From: Sulfurospirillum sp. UBA4058 | GTDB lineage: Bacteria; Campylobacterota; Campylobacteria; Campylobacterales; Sulfurospirillaceae | Length of the DNA stretch: 64,000 nt | Assembly (NCBI GenBank): GCA_002382085.1 | Contig: DFZK01000010.1 | Span: 209,096-273,095, forward strand | Direction: 5' to 3' | Shown here: positions 60,667 to 64,000 of the stretch, one piece after another | How the letters are laid out: every line of letters starts with the position of its first letter | How positions within the stretch are numbered: position 1 is the first letter of the stretch | Made by a program: the position numbers and the translations under genes | Notes under the pieces: model-generated | Database searches by the model: none | What the model was told of the DNA's origin: nothing | The model's input: only the letters and a program-made list of their open reading frames with translations

Positions 60667-61860
60667 TTAAAGAATGTTTTTAAACAAAGTTGCAATTCCC
60701 CACGCAAAATAAATAGCCATCCACGCAATCATAATATAAAGCGTTGCTTGACCCAATTTGGTGACGACGACATCTTTCGAACCGTCAAAGACACCTTCGC
60801 GTTTACCGACTTTCCATGCCATCGTCAAAAGATACGCTACGCCGACAAATCCCATAATCAAGAACGTCGATAAGAACATCACGATAGAAGGAATTTCCAA
60901 GTTCATCGGATAGTCATAAATGCTGTATCCTAAAGCCGACATAATATCAAAGCGAATCAGCTCTCTCATCGTAGAGATCAGTAGGGCAACGACCACTAAA
61001 ACCAAGGTCGTATAATAGCTATTGCGATTCGTTTTTGCCATCGCAAGCAGAACCAACACGCCGATAATCGTCGCGATCGAGACGGGATGAAAAAGGTATT
61101 TGATTTGCAACATCCATAAGACGAACAAAACCGCACTGATTAAAAGTCCGACAACGGCGAAATTTGTTCCTAGTTTTGCACTGTAGCTGATAAACGAAGC
61201 GTCAAAATCTTTGCGCGTCGACAAAAAGCGGCTGTAGTTTTGCAAGAAAATACCTACGACGGGGATCGATAGACTCACCATAAACGCCAATCGGATAATA
61301 TCCATATTAAACGTCCATCCGCTCGTATTGACGATGCCGTTTGGCGCGTACATGTTCATCCAGTCGTGCGGCATAATCGACGTGACCGCAAAACTATGCA
61401 TCAAGATTCCGGCAAATACCAAAATACCGAACGATACGAAACCGATCAACGAATGTCCCGTTCGTTGCGCTTTGTGCGCATAATAGTACCAATAGTACAT
61501 ACAATAACCGACGATCATCGTATAAACGAAGATAAAAATCCACATACCCGAGAGCGTATTGGTGACATACCAGTTCGGATCATAGATGACTTGCGTAAAA
61601 AGAAGCGGTGCAACACCTAAAACGATCAAGATAGAGACACTGATCTTACCCGTTTGAATCAAATGAGGAGTGAGGATACTCCAATGTTTGTCCTGATTTC
61701 CTTTTGCCGAACCGTAAAGCGAAAGCCCCATCGCACCCAATGATAGTAGTACGAACGCCGCATGCAACGCCCACGTTAAAATATAAAGGATTTGAAAAAC
61801 TATGGGATAAAATGGAACTCCCGCGGGATCCCTAAGCGCTAATAATACTGTTGCGTCCAT
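60667..61860 (-). CDS. Second membrane subunit of a cytochrome bd-superfamily complex
   Basis: 397 residues, about nine to ten membrane helices, no haem-c motif. Its place nine bases after the CydA-like gene and its size fit a CydB-like partner, but it is too diverged to name by eye. Helices carry His at WALHAAFVLL (about 32) and ILMHSFAVTSIMPHDW (about 152). AAGGAG before the ATG. Confidence 0.7.
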   Translation of the reverse strand: MDATVLLALRDPAGVPFYPIVFQILYILTWALHAAFVLLSLGAMGLSLYGSAKGNQDKHWSILTPHLIQTGKISVSILIVLGVAPLLFTQVIYDPNWYVTNTLSGMWIFIFVYTMIVGYCMYYWYYYAHKAQRTGHSLIGFVSFGILVFAGILMHSFAVTSIMPHDWMNMYAPNGIVNTSGWTFNMDIIRLAFMVSLSIPVVGIFLQNYSRFLSTRKDFDASFISYSAKLGTNFAVVGLLISAVLFVLWMLQIKYLFHPVSIATIIGVLVLLAMAKTNRNSYYTTLVLVVVALLISTMRELIRFDIMSALGYSIYDYPMNLEIPSIVMFLSTFLIMGFVGVAYLLTMAWKVGKREGVFDGSKDVVVTKLGQATLYIMIAWMAIYFAWGIATLFKNIL

Positions 61861-61869
61861 TATTTCTCC

Positions 61870-63207
61870 TTAGTAGTGTAACGATGCAAAATATTCCGCA
61901 ATCGCATCGTATTCTGTTTCTGGTAATTTGAGTGTCGGCATATAAGAGAATGCACCCTCACCCATCGCATACAAGATGGATTTGATACCCTCTTTGTCCA
62001 TACCCGTTAGCCTATCTTTGAGAGGTCTAAAGACACCCGTCTTCTCCAAAGAATGGCAGTTAGAACACGCCATTTTGGCGAGAAGTTCACCGGCATCCTT
62101 TCTGTTCTCATCGGTAATCGTTTTTAGACGAGCCGGCACGAAAGGATTGAGGTGTAAAAGTCCCTTCTCGGCGATAATCGGAAGTTCGCTTTTGATATTT
62201 TTACCGGGAACGTCTCGACTGATAATTTGATTGGAATAGATGTATTGTCCCGCAACGTAAGGCTTACGCATAGACTCTCTTAACTTCTCGCCAGACCATA
62301 AACCCGAAATCAAAATAACACCGATCATCACGCTTGCAATCACGGGATTAATCAATTTTGGCTTAATAATCGCAATCGCGAAATACGCAATAAAGACCAA
62401 CGTCAAGATAATTCTATTTTGAATAATCGCGTCTTTTGAGAAAGCAAAAACCGCATGAGCGTTTTCAGGAAGCGTACCCATATACCAAACAAAGAAAAAC
62501 ATGGTTATGAAGCCGCCGATAATGCTGATATAACCCATTTTACGACTGAGTTCGTTGGAGAGTTCTTCATTTTCTTTGCGCATCGAGCTGGAAATAACCA
62601 AGCCGATAACGCCCGACATCATAATCATAAAACCTATACGCAAAAACATATGCGGGAACGTATTGATACCGAAAAAGGCATCGCTTGCGCTTCCCGTTGC
62701 ATAATACGCTTGCGTTCCGGGCCACATCATAAAACTGATAATACCGATGATCAACGCCAATGTTCCGACCGAAGCCAACGCAAACGTATAGGTCAGTTTA
62801 AGGTGTGTTTTGCGATCAATTCTATCAATAAAGTAGACCAATGCGAAAACACCGATAACTTCGTAGATAAAAAAGACCCATTCGGTTGCCCAAACCCATA
62901 CGAAGTTATGGATCAGCGCACTAATACCCCTCGGACTTGCCGCCGTTGCGGTATTCCAGATACCCGGTCCCGTAATCGACCCTAAAACATACGAGAAGAT
63001 CAGCAAAAACATACCGTACTTTTTCATGTACGGATAATAATCGCTTCGGTTCTCTTTATACGCTTTGTGCGATAAAAAGGCAAAAAGCATAGCCGCACCG
63101 ACCGACGTATGCGAGAATAAGATGTGTATCGTACCCGTTATACCCATCATCCAAGCACTTCCATATTCAGGAAAATAAAACAACGGGAATTGCCCTATTA
63201 TATCCAT
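61870..63207 (-). CDS. CydA-like quinol oxidase subunit I with C-terminal cytochrome c domain
   Basis: 445 residues. About nine helices with His pair in IHILFSHTSVG (about 24-30) and acidic pair in TEWVFFIYEV (about 113-122), reminiscent of CydA haem and proton-path residues. A periplasmic C-terminal domain (from about 340) has haem motif CSNCH (about 376-380) and a later Met. Some bd-superfamily members with haem c (the OR-C groups) have this build. Function as oxygen reductase, or quinol-cytochrome c link, is inferred. Start ATG 63207 with AAAGGAG; an earlier TTG is unlikely. Confidence 0.75.
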   Translation of the reverse strand: MDIIGQFPLFYFPEYGSAWMMGITGTIHILFSHTSVGAAMLFAFLSHKAYKENRSDYYPYMKKYGMFLLIFSYVLGSITGPGIWNTATAASPRGISALIHNFVWVWATEWVFFIYEVIGVFALVYFIDRIDRKTHLKLTYTFALASVGTLALIIGIISFMMWPGTQAYYATGSASDAFFGINTFPHMFLRIGFMIMMSGVIGLVISSSMRKENEELSNELSRKMGYISIIGGFITMFFFVWYMGTLPENAHAVFAFSKDAIIQNRIILTLVFIAYFAIAIIKPKLINPVIASVMIGVILISGLWSGEKLRESMRKPYVAGQYIYSNQIISRDVPGKNIKSELPIIAEKGLLHLNPFVPARLKTITDENRKDAGELLAKMACSNCHSLEKTGVFRPLKDRLTGMDKEGIKSILYAMGEGAFSYMPTLKLPETEYDAIAEYFASLHY

Positions 63208-63242
63208 GAAGTCTCCTTTGTGTAAAATTTTTAACAAATAAG

Positions 63243-63274
63243 ATTATAGAAGCACCGTGTTAAATAAGTGTTAA
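63243..63274 (-). promoter_or_regulatory. Promoter with two TTAACAC direct repeats, 11-bp period
   Basis: Minus-strand TTAACAC at 63274-63268 and 63263-63257, then eight bases and TATAAT (63248-63243), 35 bases before the CydA-like start. Confidence 0.55.
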
Positions 63275-63418
63275 TTTTAATTTTTTTTAATTTTTTACAT
63301 CAATAATGAAACAGAATGTTGCTTTAAAGAATCATATCGGAGGTTCAGCGTAGGGGTTTGATATATCATCACCGTCGTAAGAAAGATCGGCTTGCAAGCA
63401 AAATTATGAAAGCGATGA

Positions 63419-63439
63419 CGTCAGGAGCGCACCCTGACG
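63419..63439 (-). terminator. Hairpin 3' of malate synthase
   Basis: CGTCAGG and CCTGACG, 7-bp stem, 7-nt loop, 20 bases past the glcB stop on the minus strand; only a loose T-rich stretch follows. Confidence 0.5.
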
Positions 63440-63458
63440 CGCGATTGAGAAATGTGTT

Positions 63459-64000
63459 TTAAGGATATTCGGGAAGTTCTTTTTTGACTTCTTTTCGTTT
63501 TACATGTAAGATAAATTCCGTATAGCCGTTCGGCTGGGTGCGTCCTTTAAAAATAAGTTCGCATGCGGCTTGAAAGGCGATACTCTTATGAAAATGCGGC
63601 GACATCGGTCGATATTTCGGATCGTGGGCATTTTGTGCATCGACGACGCGAGCCATCTTTTCCAATACCTCTTTGACTTCTTTTTCGTCGATGATACCGT
63701 GGTACAGCCAATTGGCAAGATGTTGGCTCGAAATGCGAAGCGTTGCTCGATCTTCCATCAATTCGATATTATGAATATCGGGAACTTTAGAACAACCGAT
63801 ACCTTGATCGACCCAACGTACGACGTAACCTAAAATACTTTGGACGTTATTTTCGACTTCTTGCGTTACCTCTTCACATGAAAGCGTGCGTTCCAATAGC
63901 GGTGGCGTTAAAAGATCCTCGATGCATGCGATTTTGCGTGTTCGAATTTCTTCAAGCTTTTGAGAGACGTTTACGTCATGGTAATGCAACGCGTGCAGCG
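63459..64000 (-). CDS. glcB: Malate synthase G, C-terminal part (cut by window edge)
   Basis: Condenses acetyl-CoA with glyoxylate to malate. The visible ~180 residues match the GlcB C-terminus: LHYHDVNV near the edge, GIGCSKVPDIHNIELMEDRA with the Asp that by family knowledge is the catalytic base, LRISSQHLANWLYHG, and FKGRTQPNGYTE at the end. The frame stays open to base 64000, so the N-terminal barrel is outside. A TTG at 63989 is an internal Leu, not a start. Presence suggests growth on two-carbon units or fatty acids. Confidence 0.93.
   Translation of the reverse strand, partial: LHALHYHDVNVSQKLEEIRTRKIACIEDLLTPPLLERTLSCEEVTQEVENNVQSILGYVVRWVDQGIGCSKVPDIHNIELMEDRATLRISSQHLANWLYHGIIDEKEVKEVLEKMARVVDAQNAHDPKYRPMSPHFHKSIAFQAACELIFKGRTQPNGYTEFILHVKRKEVKKELPEYP
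63500..63509. repeat. TTACATGTAA copy inside glcB
   Basis: Exact copy; Leu-His-Val-Lys in frame, near the C-terminus. Confidence 0.8.

Larger units (their letters stand above)
63208..63458. other. 251-base gap between CydA-like and malate synthase genes
   Basis: Holds the repeat promoter above, an AT tract (63270-63300), a TGATATATCA palindrome (63359-63368), a GCTTGCAAGC palindrome (63390-63399) and a hairpin near the glcB end. I find no RNA gene; the largest open stretch is about 43 codons and unconvincing. Confidence 0.5.

Noticed and set aside
63331..63462. Short open stretch ending HPDARLRNVF, after GGAGG (63339-63343)
   Set aside because: About 43 codons without ATG in a good place (TTG at 63358 is 14 bases from GGAGG), overlaps the glcB hairpin and ends on the glcB stop; could be a gene remnant but I recognise no family.
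15..63509. TTACATGTAA as an FNR/CRP-type operator
   Set aside because: Only two copies lie upstream of genes (23788, 30203); most are at gene 3' ends or in coding DNA, and half-sites do not match FNR, CRP or Fur boxes.
15..63509. TTACATGTAA as a remnant of a mobile REP-type element
   Set aside because: Flanks differ at every copy, there is no longer shared unit, and no transposase gene is in the window.

Overview
The window reads as a chromosomal segment of a free-living Campylobacterota (epsilonproteobacterium), most like Sulfurospirillum or a close relative; this is inferred from gene content, with no search run. The main clues are a 14-gene complex I operon in which nuoE and nuoF are replaced by two unrelated small genes, a PflA-type flagellar motor gene directly after nuoN, a DUF1104 protein, a PII/AmtB pair and several small c-type cytochromes. 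I see no tRNA, rRNA, CRISPR array, insertion sequence or prophage.

Layout. 0-5 kb: moaA, a PAS/chemoreceptor pair, two unknown genes and a UbiA/MqnP prenyltransferase. 5-9.9 kb: miaA and an aldehyde dehydrogenase, converging on pflA. 9.9-23.7 kb: the nuo operon on the minus strand. 23.8-30.2 kb: an AAA ATPase, then an operon of a Fur-family regulator, a lipoprotein, nfo, fadL and an acyl-CoA ligase. 30.4-32.8 kb: divergent znuACB. 32.8-37.2 kb: an EamA transporter, two small periplasmic proteins and a polar amino acid ABC importer. 37.2-43.7 kb: a PilZ protein, pyrC with a two-component pair, an aldo/keto reductase and glnB-amtB. 43.7-47.7 kb: a binding protein, histidine kinase, response regulator and cyclophilin operon. 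47.8-54.4 kb: a methyltransferase, an MFS transporter, a Cache chemoreceptor, MarC, a MarR regulator with an acetyltransferase, and msrA. 54.4-60.6 kb: an Mla-type lipid transporter run-on with DUF1104, a two-component pair and cytochromes. 60.7-63.2 kb: a cytochrome bd-superfamily pair carrying a c-type haem domain. 63.5 kb to the edge: malate synthase G, cut by the window end.

Three things stand out. First, the 10-bp palindrome TTACATGTAA occurs 19 times by hand count, where chance predicts far fewer than one. Twelve copies lie in the under-4% of sequence that is non-coding, and eight of them form four inverted pairs whose flanks are also complementary, giving long hairpins at gene ends. 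It looks like an undescribed genome-wide sequence element. Second, the protein at the NuoF position is colinear with the C-terminal half of NuoG, so it looks like a NuoG-derived paralogue rather than an NADH-binding subunit. Third, three promoters (a small cytochrome c, the bd-type oxidase pair and a small repeat protein) carry direct repeats of T-W-W-C-A-C spaced 11 bp apart just upstream of the -10, as OmpR/PhoB-family regulators bind, and an OmpR-type regulator lies beside two of them.

The genes suggest a motile, respiratory, low-oxygen lifestyle: a non-NADH complex I and menaquinone feed a bd-type oxidase, energy taxis and a flagellar motor guide movement, and FadL/acyl-CoA ligase with malate synthase hint at use of fatty acids or acetate.
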